From: an uncultured Clostridia bacterium
Lineage (GTDB): Bacteria; Bacillota; Clostridia; Oscillospirales; Acutalibacteraceae
NCBI GenBank assembly: GCA_945863885.1
Contig: CAMAZY010000023.1
Span: 1 to 42,589, forward strand
Direction: 5' to 3'
Length of the DNA: 42,589 nucleotides
Each line of letters starts with the position of its first letter. Positions within the stretch are counted from its first letter, which is position 1. The notes under the pieces were generated by a model that did not search any database, was not told where the DNA came from, and saw nothing but the letters and a program-made list of their open reading frames with translations. The position numbers and the translations under genes were made by a program. Shown in pieces: positions 16,672 through 24,608 of this stretch.

Positions 16672-17242
16672 GGATATCGACGGCAGGCGTTTTGTCGTTA
16701 TCGGCGGTGGACGGGTCGCCAAGGGGAAGGTCAGACGGCTTTTACCGTTTACGGATAACATCACCGTGATAAGCGAAAACACGGATATTGATTTTGTGCC
16801 CGTCATCAGGCGGAATTTCACCGAAAGCGATATCCTATCGGGCGACTATATTATCGCCGCAACGGACAGCGAGAAAACGAACGAGCGGATTTTTGAACTG
16901 TGTAAAAAGCACCAAAAGCCCGTCAATACCGTTGACGACCCGGAAAAATGTACCTTTATCTTCCCGAGCCTTATCAAAAGGGGAGAACTGGTTATCGGAA
17001 TCAGCACGACCGGGAAAAGCCCTGCGCTCAGTAAGCATTTAAGACAGCAGATAGAAGCCGGACTTGACGGAGACATCGAAAAGGTGCTTGATAAAATGGG
17101 GCTTTTGCGTCAACGGCTCAAAAAGCTGATTTCTGACCAGAAGACCCGAAGCGAGATCTTGAAAAGGGCACTTGACTGCTATCTCAAAAACGCTGACGAC
17201 GACCTGACCGTCGAAAAAATGATTGCGGAGTACACAGAATGA
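16649..17242 (+). CDS. precorrin-2 dehydrogenase / sirohydrochlorin-type (CysG N-domain, Met8-like)
   Basis: The 197-residue product matches the NAD-dependent precorrin-2 dehydrogenase family (SirC/YlnF/CysG-B). These enzymes oxidise precorrin-2 to sirohydrochlorin, and some also chelate iron. A Rossmann motif VVIGGGRVAKGKV lies near residues 16-28. The conserved NTVDDPEKCTFIFPS (about 91-105) and GISTTGKSPALSKHLR (about 114-129) include the aspartate used in catalysis by Met8p-type enzymes. The GTG start at 16649 lies inside the end of hemA; its end overlaps hemC by ATGA. Its position between hemA and hemC points to siroheme or cobalamin rather than haem as the product. Confidence 0.9.
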   Translation: MTLFPFFEDIDGRRFVVIGGGRVAKGKVRRLLPFTDNITVISENTDIDFVPVIRRNFTESDILSGDYIIAATDSEKTNERIFELCKKHQKPVNTVDDPEKCTFIFPSLIKRGELVIGISTTGKSPALSKHLRQQIEAGLDGDIEKVLDKMGLLRQRLKKLISDQKTRSEILKRALDCYLKNADDDLTVEKMIAEYTE

Positions 17243-18102
17243 AAGAAATTGTGATTGCAACACGAGGAAGCCGCCTTGCTTTGGCGCAGACGGAGCTTGT
17301 CCGGCAAAGCTTAGAAAAAACCGGTGTTTCCTGTAAGATAGTAACCGTAAAAACCAAGGGTGACAAGGACAGAACGTCTGCGCTGTCAATAATCGGCGGA
17401 AACGGACTTTTTGTACGGGAAGTTGAAACGGCTTTGCTTGACGGGAAAGCCGACCTTGCCGTGCACAGCGCAAAGGATTTACCGGTTGCGCTTGCCGACG
17501 GTCTGACCGTACCGTGTGTCATGAAAGCGGCGGACAGCCGGGATTGCCTTGTCACCGTAAAGGGAAAACCGCTCGGTGAAAACCCTGTTATCGGAACGGG
17601 CAGTGCAAGACGAAAGGCACAGGCGAGACAGCTTTTTCCGTCGGCTTCCTTTAAAGAAATCCGGGGCAACGTTGATACCCGTTTGAAGAAGCTGCTTGAC
17701 GGCGAATATGACGGGATAATTCTTGCAAAAGCCGGGCTTGATCGGCTGAAAAGTGACCTTTCGTCTTTTGATGTCCGTGTTTTTTTCCTCGAAGAAATGC
17801 TTCCTGCCGCCTGTCAGGGCATTATTGCGGTCGAATGTCGGAATGATGATGAAAAAGTGCTTCCCCTGCTTGCAAAAATCAACGACGAGGAAAGCTTTCG
17901 GCGCTTTTCGGCGGAGCGGTATATGCTGACACTTCTTGATGCCGACTGTAAAGAGGCGGTCGGTGTGCACAGCGAAATTGACGGTGACACCATAACGGTG
18001 ACCGCCTTATATGAAGAGAAAAAAGCAACAGCAAGCGGCAGGGTGAACGATTATCAAGCCGTCTGTCGGAACGCTTCGGAGGAAATTAATGAGCAGAAAT
18101 AA
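17239..18102 (+). CDS. hemC: hydroxymethylbilane synthase (porphobilinogen deaminase)
   Basis: The enzyme links four porphobilinogen units into hydroxymethylbilane. The N-terminus MKEIVIATRGSRLALAQT is typical, with KTKGDKDR near 37-44 and DLAVHSAKDLP near 73-83, which carries the catalytic aspartate. The dipyrromethane cofactor cysteine is C237, in DADCKEAVGVHS. This is a variation on the usual GGCxxP/V context, but with the cysteine kept. The length is 287 residues, slightly short because of a compact C-terminal domain. The start overlaps the previous gene by 4 nt (ATGA), and the end overlaps the next gene by 14 nt, so the whole cluster is translationally coupled. Confidence 0.93.
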   Translation: MKEIVIATRGSRLALAQTELVRQSLEKTGVSCKIVTVKTKGDKDRTSALSIIGGNGLFVREVETALLDGKADLAVHSAKDLPVALADGLTVPCVMKAADSRDCLVTVKGKPLGENPVIGTGSARRKAQARQLFPSASFKEIRGNVDTRLKKLLDGEYDGIILAKAGLDRLKSDLSSFDVRVFFLEEMLPAACQGIIAVECRNDDEKVLPLLAKINDEESFRRFSAERYMLTLLDADCKEAVGVHSEIDGDTITVTALYEEKKATASGRVNDYQAVCRNASEEINEQK

Positions 18103-19549
18103 GGTTATTTTAGTCGGAGCCGGCTGTGCGGACGGGCTGATTACCGTCAGGGGGCTGGAAGTGCTCCGGAAAGCCGACGCAGTGGTGTACGACAGCCTTG
18201 TTGCGCCGTCGCTTCTTTCCGAATGTAAGAAAGACTGCAAGCTGATTTTTGTCGGGAAACGAAAGGGCGTTCACAGCAAAAGTCAGGACGAAATCAACCG
18301 CATTCTTTGTGACTGCGGAAAAGAATTTTTGCGCACGGTACGGCTTAAAGGCGGCGACAGCTTCGTTTTTGCAAGAGGCGGCGAGGAACTGCTCGCCCTC
18401 GAAAAAGAGGGGATAGACTTTGAATCGATACCCGGCGTGACCTCGGCGACGGCGATTCCGGCTTCTTTCGGGCTTCCCGTGACGCACCGGGGGCTTTCGC
18501 AGTCGTTTACGGTTGTGACCGCTTCGAGTGCGGACGAAAAGGAAGAAAACTATAAGGCACTTGCCGCCCTCGACGGAACGCTGGTGTTCCTGATGGGACT
18601 TTCGAAGCTCAATGAAATTTGTCAAAAGCTTCGGGAAAACGGCAAGGATAAAAATACACCCGTTTCGGTTCTTTGCGGCGGCTTCGAACGGCGGCACGAG
18701 CGGTTTGACGGAACGCTCGAAACGATAGCCGAAAAAGCCAAAAATGCGTTCTCTCCGGCGGTGATTGTCGTCGGAAAAACAGCGGCGCTCGATTTGAGAA
18801 GCGTTGAGCCGAAGCCGCTTTCGGGCGTTTCGGTCGCCGTGACGGGAACGGACAGCTTTACAAGAAAGCTTCGGGAAAAGCTCTGCGAAAAAGGCGCCGA
18901 TGTCAACCGATACGCCTGTCTGACGGTGAAAAGTCAGGCGAAAAACATTCCCGAACGCTTTGACGGCTATTCCTGCCTTGTTTTCACAAGCGCAAACGGG
19001 GTCGAACAGTTTTTCGAGGAGCTGAAAAGGAGACAAACCGATTTCAGGACGCTTTTCGGGCTTCGCTTTGCCGTAATCGGCGAGGGTACAGCCGAAAAGC
19101 TGATGTCGTACGGCTTTCGGGCAGATTTCATGCCCGATATTTATTCGGCAGACGAACTCGGCAGGCTTCTTTCAGAAAAGCTGACAGCCGACGAAAGAGT
19201 GCTGATTTTGCGGGCGCAGGACGGCTCAGAAGAGCTGACAAAACGGCTTGATGAGGGTGAGATCGGCTACACGGACTGCCCGATATATAAGACCGGAATC
19301 AACCGGGAGGTGCTGTCGCTCATAAAAGGCAACGAAGATTACACGGTTTTTGCTTCGGCAAAAGCGGTTGCCGCCTTTTTCGAAAACGGAGGCACGCTCG
19401 GAAAAACAAAAGCGGTTTGCATCGGCGAAAAGACCGCCGCACGCTTCGGTGAATGTTGTGGTTTACCGTTCCTGACGGCGAAAACCTATACCGCCGGGGG
19501 AATCATAGAAATTATCGAAAACGATACAAAGGAACGTGATAGAAAATGA
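18089..19549 (+). CDS. cobA-hemD: fused uroporphyrinogen-III C-methyltransferase and uroporphyrinogen-III synthase
   Basis: The 486-residue protein joins two steps. Residues 1 to about 235 are the SAM-dependent methyltransferase (CobA/SUMT): VGAGCADGLITVRG near the start, VYDSLV, RLKGGDSFVFARGGEE near 87-102, and PGVTSATAIPASFGLPVTHRG near 117-137. Residues about 245-480 form the two-lobed HemD domain that cyclises hydroxymethylbilane to uroporphyrinogen III (VAVTGT at the first lobe, VFTSANGV in the middle, VFASAKAVAAFF near the end). Such fusions are common in clostridia. GGAGG and the ATG at 18089 lie within the end of hemC. A cluster with SUMT but no hemE/hemN nearby directs flux to precorrin-2. 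Confidence 0.93.
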   Translation: MSRNKVILVGAGCADGLITVRGLEVLRKADAVVYDSLVAPSLLSECKKDCKLIFVGKRKGVHSKSQDEINRILCDCGKEFLRTVRLKGGDSFVFARGGEELLALEKEGIDFESIPGVTSATAIPASFGLPVTHRGLSQSFTVVTASSADEKEENYKALAALDGTLVFLMGLSKLNEICQKLRENGKDKNTPVSVLCGGFERRHERFDGTLETIAEKAKNAFSPAVIVVGKTAALDLRSVEPKPLSGVSVAVTGTDSFTRKLREKLCEKGADVNRYACLTVKSQAKNIPERFDGYSCLVFTSANGVEQFFEELKRRQTDFRTLFGLRFAVIGEGTAEKLMSYGFRADFMPDIYSADELGRLLSEKLTADERVLILRAQDGSEELTKRLDEGEIGYTDCPIYKTGINREVLSLIKGNEDYTVFASAKAVAAFFENGGTLGKTKAVCIGEKTAARFGECCGLPFLTAKTYTAGGIIEIIENDTKERDRK

Positions 19550-20508
19550 AACGCATGAGACGGCTTCGCACCGACGAAAGAATGAGAAGCTTTGTACGGG
19601 AAAACAGCGTCAGCGTAAGCGACCTTGTCTACCCGGTTTTCGTCTGTGACGGCGAAAACATAAAGCAGGAGATTGACTCCATGCCCGGTATTTGCCGCTA
19701 TTCGCTCGACCGGCTTTTTGAAGAGCTTGACCGGGTGAAAGAGGTGAAAATCCCGGCGGTGCTGTTGTTCGGAATCCCGGCACATAAGGACGAAAAAGGC
19801 AGTGAGGCTTATAACGACAACGGAATCACCCAACGGGCGATACGGTTAATCAAGGAAAGCTATCCCGGGCTTCTTGTGATAGCCGACGTGTGCCTTTGCG
19901 AATATACGAGCCATGGTCATTGCGGTCTTATCTGTAACGGTGAAATCTTAAACGATGAAACGCTTCCGCTTCTGGCAAAGGCGGCGGTCTCTCTTGCAAA
20001 GTCAGGAGCAGACATCATCGCACCGTCGGACATGATGGACGGACGGGTGGCGGCTATCCGCACGGCACTTGACCAAAACGGCTTCAAGTCGGTTCCTGTC
20101 ATGAGTTACAGCGCAAAATTCGCCTCGGGCTATTACGGCCCGTTCCGTGATGCGGCAGGCTCTGCCCCGGCTTTCGGCGACAGAAGAAGCTATCAGATGG
20201 ATCCGGCGGACGGCCGTCAGGCGATGTGCGAAATGGAGGCCGACCTTTCTGAGGGTGCCGACATGATTATCATAAAGCCGGCGATGGCGTATGCTGATAT
20301 TCTGACAAAAGCGAGAGACCGCTTCCCGGTTCCGCTTGTTGCGTACAACGTCAGCGGCGAATATGCCATGGTGAAAGCGGCGGCGAAAAACGGCTGGATT
20401 GACGAAAAAAGAATCGTGCTGGAAAATATGCTTTGTCTCAAACGTGCCGGTGCGGACAGAATTATTACCTATCACGCTCTGGACATCGCAAAATGGCTTG
20501 GTGAATAA
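19546..20508 (+). CDS. hemB: delta-aminolevulinic acid dehydratase (porphobilinogen synthase)
   Basis: The enzyme condenses two 5-aminolevulinate molecules into porphobilinogen. It has 320 residues, normal for the family. The two Schiff-base lysines are K191 in MSYSAKFAS and K244 in IIKPAMAYADI. The DVCLCEYTSHGHCG segment near residues 112-125 carries cysteines of the zinc site, so the enzyme is probably of the zinc-using type. The allosteric Mg/Arg region RDAAGSAP follows the first lysine. Its ATG overlaps the stop of the cobA-hemD gene by 4 nt, and hemL begins 13 nt after its stop, preceded by AAGGAGG. Confidence 0.96.
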   Translation: MKRMRRLRTDERMRSFVRENSVSVSDLVYPVFVCDGENIKQEIDSMPGICRYSLDRLFEELDRVKEVKIPAVLLFGIPAHKDEKGSEAYNDNGITQRAIRLIKESYPGLLVIADVCLCEYTSHGHCGLICNGEILNDETLPLLAKAAVSLAKSGADIIAPSDMMDGRVAAIRTALDQNGFKSVPVMSYSAKFASGYYGPFRDAAGSAPAFGDRRSYQMDPADGRQAMCEMEADLSEGADMIIIKPAMAYADILTKARDRFPVPLVAYNVSGEYAMVKAAAKNGWIDEKRIVLENMLCLKRAGADRIITYHALDIAKWLGE

Positions 20509-20520
20509 GGAGGACGCAAA

Positions 20521-21786
20521 ATGAACACGGAAAAATCAGCTTCCCTTTTCAGTGAAGCGCAGCAATACATTCCCGGCGGCGTCAACAGCCCCGTCAGAGC
20601 GTTTCGAAGCGTCGGAAAAACACCGCTTTTTATCAAAAAGGCAAAGGGTGCGTATCTCTTTGACGAGGACGGCAACCGCTATCTTGACTATGTCTGCTCG
20701 TGGGGGCCGGGAATCCTCGGTCACGCAAGCGAAAGAGTGATCCGTGCGGTCAAAAATGCCTGCGAGGACGGGCTGACCTTCGGTGCGCCGACGAAGAAAG
20801 AAACCGAGCTTGCGAAAATGATTACCGATTTTGTTCCTGCCGCCGAGCAGGTGAGACTGGTGTCAAGCGGCACGGAGGCGGTCATGAGCGCAATCCGCCT
20901 TGCAAGAGGGTACACAGGTCGGGACAAAATCATCAAATTCGAGGGTAACTATCACGGTCACAGCGACGGACTTCTTGTCAAGGCAGGCTCGGGACTTCTG
21001 ACTGACCTTGCGCCGGCGAGCGCAGGCGTGCCCGAGGGCTACACAAAAAGCACGCTTCTTGCGGGGTACAACGACGAAGAAAGCGTGAAAGAGCTTTTCT
21101 CCCTTTATCCCGATTCCATAGCCGCCGTGATTGTCGAGCCGGTTGCGGCAAATATGGGGGTTGTGCCGCCGAAAGAAGGCTTTCTTGCATTTCTTCGTCA
21201 AATCACCGAAAAGCACGGCACAGTGCTGATTTTTGACGAGGTTATAACCGGCTTTCGTCTTGCCTTAGGCGGTGCAGGGGAGTATTACGGTGTAAAACCC
21301 GACATGGTCACCCTCGGTAAAATCGTCGGCGGCGGGATGCCGCTTGCCGCCTATTGCGGAAGAAAGGACATCATGCAGTGCGTGGCGCCCGTCGGTTCGG
21401 TTTATCAGGCAGGAACGCTTTCGGGCAATCCCGTTGCGGTCACCGCCGGCATCGAGACGCTGAAAATCCTTTCGAACGAAAGGGAAGTTTATGAAAGGCT
21501 TGACCGAAAAACAAGCGTACTGGAACAAGCGTTCAAAGAAAAGGGTTTGCAGGTAAACCGTGTCGGCTCGCTTCTGAGCGCATTTTTCACCGATGTACCC
21601 GTAACGGACTACGAAACGGCGAAAACGAGTGATACCGCAAGCTTTGCGAAGTACTTTTCCTATATGCTCGAAAACGGAATTTATGTCGCACCGAGTCAGT
21701 TTGAGGCGATGTTTGTTTCGGCAACGCACACGGATATGGATATCGAACGAACGGCACAAGTGATACGGGAATACACCGTAAAATGA
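20521..21786 (+). CDS. hemL: glutamate-1-semialdehyde 2,1-aminomutase
   Basis: A PLP-dependent class III aminotransferase-fold enzyme, it converts glutamate-1-semialdehyde to 5-aminolevulinate, the step after HemA. The 421 residues show the expected landmarks: the N-terminal PGGVNSPVRAF motif (about 18-28), LVSSGTEAVMSAIRLAR around 116-132, KFEGNYHGHSD near 140-150, FDEVITGFR near 239-247, and the PLP lysine K267 in TLGKIVGGGMP. AAGGAGG lies before the ATG at 20521. It is the last gene of the tetrapyrrole cluster; no strong terminator was seen before the lysine promoter that begins 18 nt after the stop. Confidence 0.96.
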   Translation: MNTEKSASLFSEAQQYIPGGVNSPVRAFRSVGKTPLFIKKAKGAYLFDEDGNRYLDYVCSWGPGILGHASERVIRAVKNACEDGLTFGAPTKKETELAKMITDFVPAAEQVRLVSSGTEAVMSAIRLARGYTGRDKIIKFEGNYHGHSDGLLVKAGSGLLTDLAPASAGVPEGYTKSTLLAGYNDEESVKELFSLYPDSIAAVIVEPVAANMGVVPPKEGFLAFLRQITEKHGTVLIFDEVITGFRLALGGAGEYYGVKPDMVTLGKIVGGGMPLAAYCGRKDIMQCVAPVGSVYQAGTLSGNPVAVTAGIETLKILSNEREVYERLDRKTSVLEQAFKEKGLQVNRVGSLLSAFFTDVPVTDYETAKTSDTASFAKYFSYMLENGIYVAPSQFEAMFVSATHTDMDIERTAQVIREYTVK

Positions 21787-21804
21787 AAACTTTTCCAAAA
21801 CCCC

Positions 21805-21833
21805 TTGACAATATTTTCATATAATGTTACACT
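21805..21833 (+). promoter_or_regulatory. probable promoter of the lysine operon
   Basis: TTGACA at 21805-21810 is followed after 17 bp by TACACT (21828-21833). A TATAAT at 21820-21825 is closer to consensus, but only 9 bp from the -35. Start expected near 21840, ahead of the riboswitch. Confidence 0.5.
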
Positions 21834-21858
21834 ACATCAAACCGAATATTTCAATTAC

Positions 21859-22097
21859 TGATAGAGGCGCACCGTATCATCAGTAGCCGGAGCGAAAACA
21901 GGACATTCGCAGTGTCCGCCCCGTGCGAAAGGGTGAGGTGCCGAAGGTGTCAGGCGAAAGACATTCTGGGTGCAGGGAATAACATCTTTGCAACTGTCGC
22001 TATTGCGGAGTGCTATTATAATTGTTAAATACACAGCGTAGTCTGCTGTGGTTTTGATGTGTAATTATAGTGGCCGATGCTTGTCGGTCATTTTTTT
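21859..22097 (+). ncRNA. lysine riboswitch (L-box) with terminator
   Basis: The conserved core elements occur in order: AGAGGCGC (about 21863-21870), CAGTAGCCG, GAAAGGGTGAGGTGCCGAAGG (only the GAAA...GCCGAAG part is diagnostic), CTGGGTGCAGGG, ACTGTCGC and GCGGAGTGCTATT (to about 22017). P1 is formed by TGATAG (21859-21864) and CTATTA (22013-22018). Downstream lies a small hairpin CACAGC/GCTGTG (22032-22050), then the terminator at 22071-22097. Lysine binding should stabilise P1 and favour termination before dapA. Direct family match plus the downstream lysine genes make this secure. Confidence 0.93.
22071..22097 (+). terminator. riboswitch-controlled intrinsic terminator
   Basis: TGGCCGA (22071-22077) pairs with TCGGTCA (22084-22090), with one G-T pair, and is followed by seven T residues (22091-22097). 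It lies between the lysine aptamer and dapA. Confidence 0.8.
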
Positions 22098-22143
22098 GTG
22101 CTTTGTGAAGTATTTGGAAATATTTTATAAGGAGTTATTATCT

Positions 22144-23031
22144 ATGAGAAACGGACACATCTTTAAGGGAGCGGCAACCGCTCTGATTACCCCGCTTACC
22201 GAAAACGGAGTCGATTACGAAAATTTCAGAAAGGCAATCGAATGGCAGATAGAAGAGGGCATCGACGCCCTTGTTATCTGCGGAACCTCAGGCGAAGGCT
22301 CGACGCTCACCGATGAGGAACACAGAGAAGCACTCCGCTTTTCCGTTGAGGTTGCAAAGGGCAGAGTGCCCATCATCGCCGGCACCGGCTCGAACGATAC
22401 CGATTACGCCATCAGCCTGACAAAGTTTGCGTGTGAGGTCGGCTGTGACGCCATGCTTCTTGTTACACCGTACTACAACAAGGCGACCCAAAAGGGTCTT
22501 ATCAAAATGTTCACTGCGATTGCGGACGCAAGCACAAAGCCGTGTATCCTTTATAACGTTCCGTCAAGAACGGGCATCAACATTGAGCCGGAAACCTATG
22601 CCGCTCTTGCCGATCACCCGATGATCTGGGGTATCAAGGAAGCCAACGGCAACATCGCCAAGATTGTTGAAACGAAGGCACTTTGCGGCGACAAGCTTGA
22701 TATCTATTCCGGTAACGACGACCAGATCGTTCCGATTCTTGCCTGCGGCGGCTCGGGCGTTATCTCTGTTTTGTCGAACGTCATGCCGAAAGAAACCTCT
22801 CTGATGTGCAAGAAGTATTTCGACGGCGATATCGAGGGCAGCATGAAGATGCAGTGTGACTACTTCCCGCTTATCAAGGCTCTTTTCAGCGAGGTCAACC
22901 CGATTCCCGTCAAGGCGGCGATGGCAAAAATGGGCTACTGCGAAAACTATGTCCGTCTTCCGCTTACCGAAATGGAGGACGCACACGCTGAGGTCCTTTA
23001 TGCAGAGATGAGAAAGCTCGGTCTTATCTGA
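22144..23031 (+). CDS. dapA: 4-hydroxy-tetrahydrodipicolinate synthase
   Basis: The enzyme condenses aspartate semialdehyde with pyruvate, the first step specific to lysine/diaminopimelate. The 295-residue TIM-barrel protein has the pyruvate-binding GTSGEGSTL near residues 45-53, the proton-relay tyrosine in LYNVPSRTG near 136, and the Schiff-base lysine K165 in WGIKEANGN. The ATG at 22144 follows AAGGAG. The frame is open further left, but that part overlaps the riboswitch terminator and is not translated. It is the first gene of the lysine operon, directly controlled by the L-box. Confidence 0.96.
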   Translation: MRNGHIFKGAATALITPLTENGVDYENFRKAIEWQIEEGIDALVICGTSGEGSTLTDEEHREALRFSVEVAKGRVPIIAGTGSNDTDYAISLTKFACEVGCDAMLLVTPYYNKATQKGLIKMFTAIADASTKPCILYNVPSRTGINIEPETYAALADHPMIWGIKEANGNIAKIVETKALCGDKLDIYSGNDDQIVPILACGGSGVISVLSNVMPKETSLMCKKYFDGDIEGSMKMQCDYFPLIKALFSEVNPIPVKAAMAKMGYCENYVRLPLTEMEDAHAEVLYAEMRKLGLI

Positions 23032-23111
23032 GAATTTTAAGTAGCTGTTAATTTACTGGCTATAATAGAAATAAGATTCGAAAGGAAGCGGCAAAAGCCG
23101 TAGTTTGTAAC

Positions 23112-23852
23112 ATGAATATTATCGTCAACGGCGCAGGCGGAAGAATGGGCAAGGTGCTTTGCTCTCTGATTGAAGAAAGCGAAAACAAATCCGTTGCCGC
23201 TTTTGTCAGCGCAGAATTTGAAACCGAAAAAGAAAACCATATCTATCAGTCAATCGGGGAAGTCACCGAGAAAGCCGACTGCATCATCGACTTTTCGCAT
23301 CACAGCGCAACCGAAGAGCTTTGTGATTACGCCGTAAAGAATACGCTTCCGCTTATTATCGCCACAACGGGTCACACCGAAGAGGAAAACGCCATGATAA
23401 ACGAAGCGGCAAAGACAATTCCCGTTTTCAAAAGCGGTAATATGTCGCTCGGCGTGGCGCTCGTTGCCTGTCTTTCGAAGATTGCGGCGAAGGCTTTCCC
23501 GGACGCCGATATCGAAATTATCGAAAAGCATCATAATCAAAAGTTAGACGTTCCGAGCGGCACCGCCCTTTTGCTTGCCGATTCCATTAAGCAAGTAAAA
23601 AAGGACAGCGAATACGTCATCGGACGGCACGAAAACGGCAAGAGAACGAAAAACGAAATCGGGATTCATTCTCTTCGCATGGGTAACGAGGTCGGCACGC
23701 ACGAGGTGATTTTCGCCATGGGCTCACAGGTGATAACCATTAAGCACGAGGCAGAAAACAGAGGACTGTTTGCCGAGGGTGCACTTTCGGCGGCGGATTT
23801 CTTAGTGAAGCAGGAACCCGGACTTTACTGCATGGACGATATTGTGGAATAA
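23112..23852 (+). CDS. dapB: 4-hydroxy-tetrahydrodipicolinate reductase
   Basis: This NAD(P)H-dependent reductase makes tetrahydrodipicolinate from the DapA product. It has 246 residues, with the N-terminal Rossmann motif VNGAGGRMGKVL (about 4-15), ATTGHTEEE near 83-91, the catalytic EKHHNQKLDVPSGTAL near 139-154 (the His pair and Lys), and a C-terminal GLFAEGALSAADFL. The only usable start is ATG 23112, because a stop codon lies just upstream in frame. The AAAGGAAG site (23081-23088) is about 23 nt away, with a CGGC-AAAA-GCCG hairpin (23089-23100) between them. Folding that hairpin would shorten the effective spacing to about 11 nt. TATAAT at 23061-23066 might be a weak internal promoter. 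Confidence 0.94.
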   Translation: MNIIVNGAGGRMGKVLCSLIEESENKSVAAFVSAEFETEKENHIYQSIGEVTEKADCIIDFSHHSATEELCDYAVKNTLPLIIATTGHTEEENAMINEAAKTIPVFKSGNMSLGVALVACLSKIAAKAFPDADIEIIEKHHNQKLDVPSGTALLLADSIKQVKKDSEYVIGRHENGKRTKNEIGIHSLRMGNEVGTHEVIFAMGSQVITIKHEAENRGLFAEGALSAADFLVKQEPGLYCMDDIVE

Positions 23853-23878
23853 CAGATAACTGAAAGAGGGAACTTAGC

Positions 23879-24571
23879 ATGGACGCATACGAAATTATTG
23901 AATACATCTCAAAATCCGAAAAGAAAACGCCCGTCAAGCTTTATGTAAAAGAAAAAGAGCCGATTGACTACGGCTCAAGCAAGGTCTTTTCGGCGGGCGA
24001 TAAAATCGTTTTCGGTCAGTGGAATGAACTGAAACCGATATTAGAAGCCAACAAGGATAAAATTGAAGATATCGTCATCGAAAACGACTGTCGCAACAGC
24101 GCCATTCCGATGCTCGACAAAAAGGACATCAACGCCAGAATTGAGCCGGGTGCCGTTATCCGCGAGCAGGTCGAAATCGGCGACAGCGCCGTCATTATGA
24201 TGGGTGCCGTTATCAATATCGGCGCCGTTGTCGGTGAGGGCACGATGATCGATATGGGCGCCGTCCTCGGTGGCAGAGCCACGGTCGGCAAGCATTGTCA
24301 TATCGGAGCCGGTGCCGTTTTAGCGGGCGTTATCGAGCCGGCAAGCGCAACCCCGGTCATCATCGAGGACAATGTTCTTGTCGGAGCAAACGCCGTTGTT
24401 GTTGAGGGCGTACACGTCGGTAAAAATGCCGTTGTTGCCGCCGGTGCGGTCGTACTTGAAGATGTACCCGACAACGCTGTTGTAGCCGGAATGCCGGCAA
24501 GAGTCATCAAGATGAAGGACGAAAAAACAAGCAGTAAAACCGCCCTTCTTGATGCATTAAGAAATCTGTAA
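23879..24571 (+). CDS. dapH: tetrahydrodipicolinate N-acetyltransferase
   Basis: The enzyme acetylates tetrahydrodipicolinate with acetyl-CoA, committing lysine synthesis to the acetylase branch. Residues 1 to about 75 form the small N-terminal DapH domain ([20 protein letters not shown]... pattern). Residues about 80-215 form a left-handed beta-helix made of hexapeptide repeats ([30 protein letters not shown]). It ends in the typical acyltransferase segment [16 protein letters not shown]. The length of 230 residues separates it from the longer succinylating DapD. GGGA before the ATG is a modest site. Downstream genes supply the matching N-acetyl aminotransferase and deacetylase. Confidence 0.94.
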   Translation: MDAYEIIEYISKSEKKTPVKLYVKEKEPIDYGSSKVFSAGDKIVFGQWNELKPILEANKDKIEDIVIENDCRNSAIPMLDKKDINARIEPGAVIREQVEIGDSAVIMMGAVINIGAVVGEGTMIDMGAVLGGRATVGKHCHIGAGAVLAGVIEPASATPVIIEDNVLVGANAVVVEGVHVGKNAVVAAGAVVLEDVPDNAVVAGMPARVIKMKDEKTSSKTALLDALRNL

Positions 24572-24608
24572 TTTACGTTAAACTATTTTCCGGAGGTCAA
24601 TTCCACAC

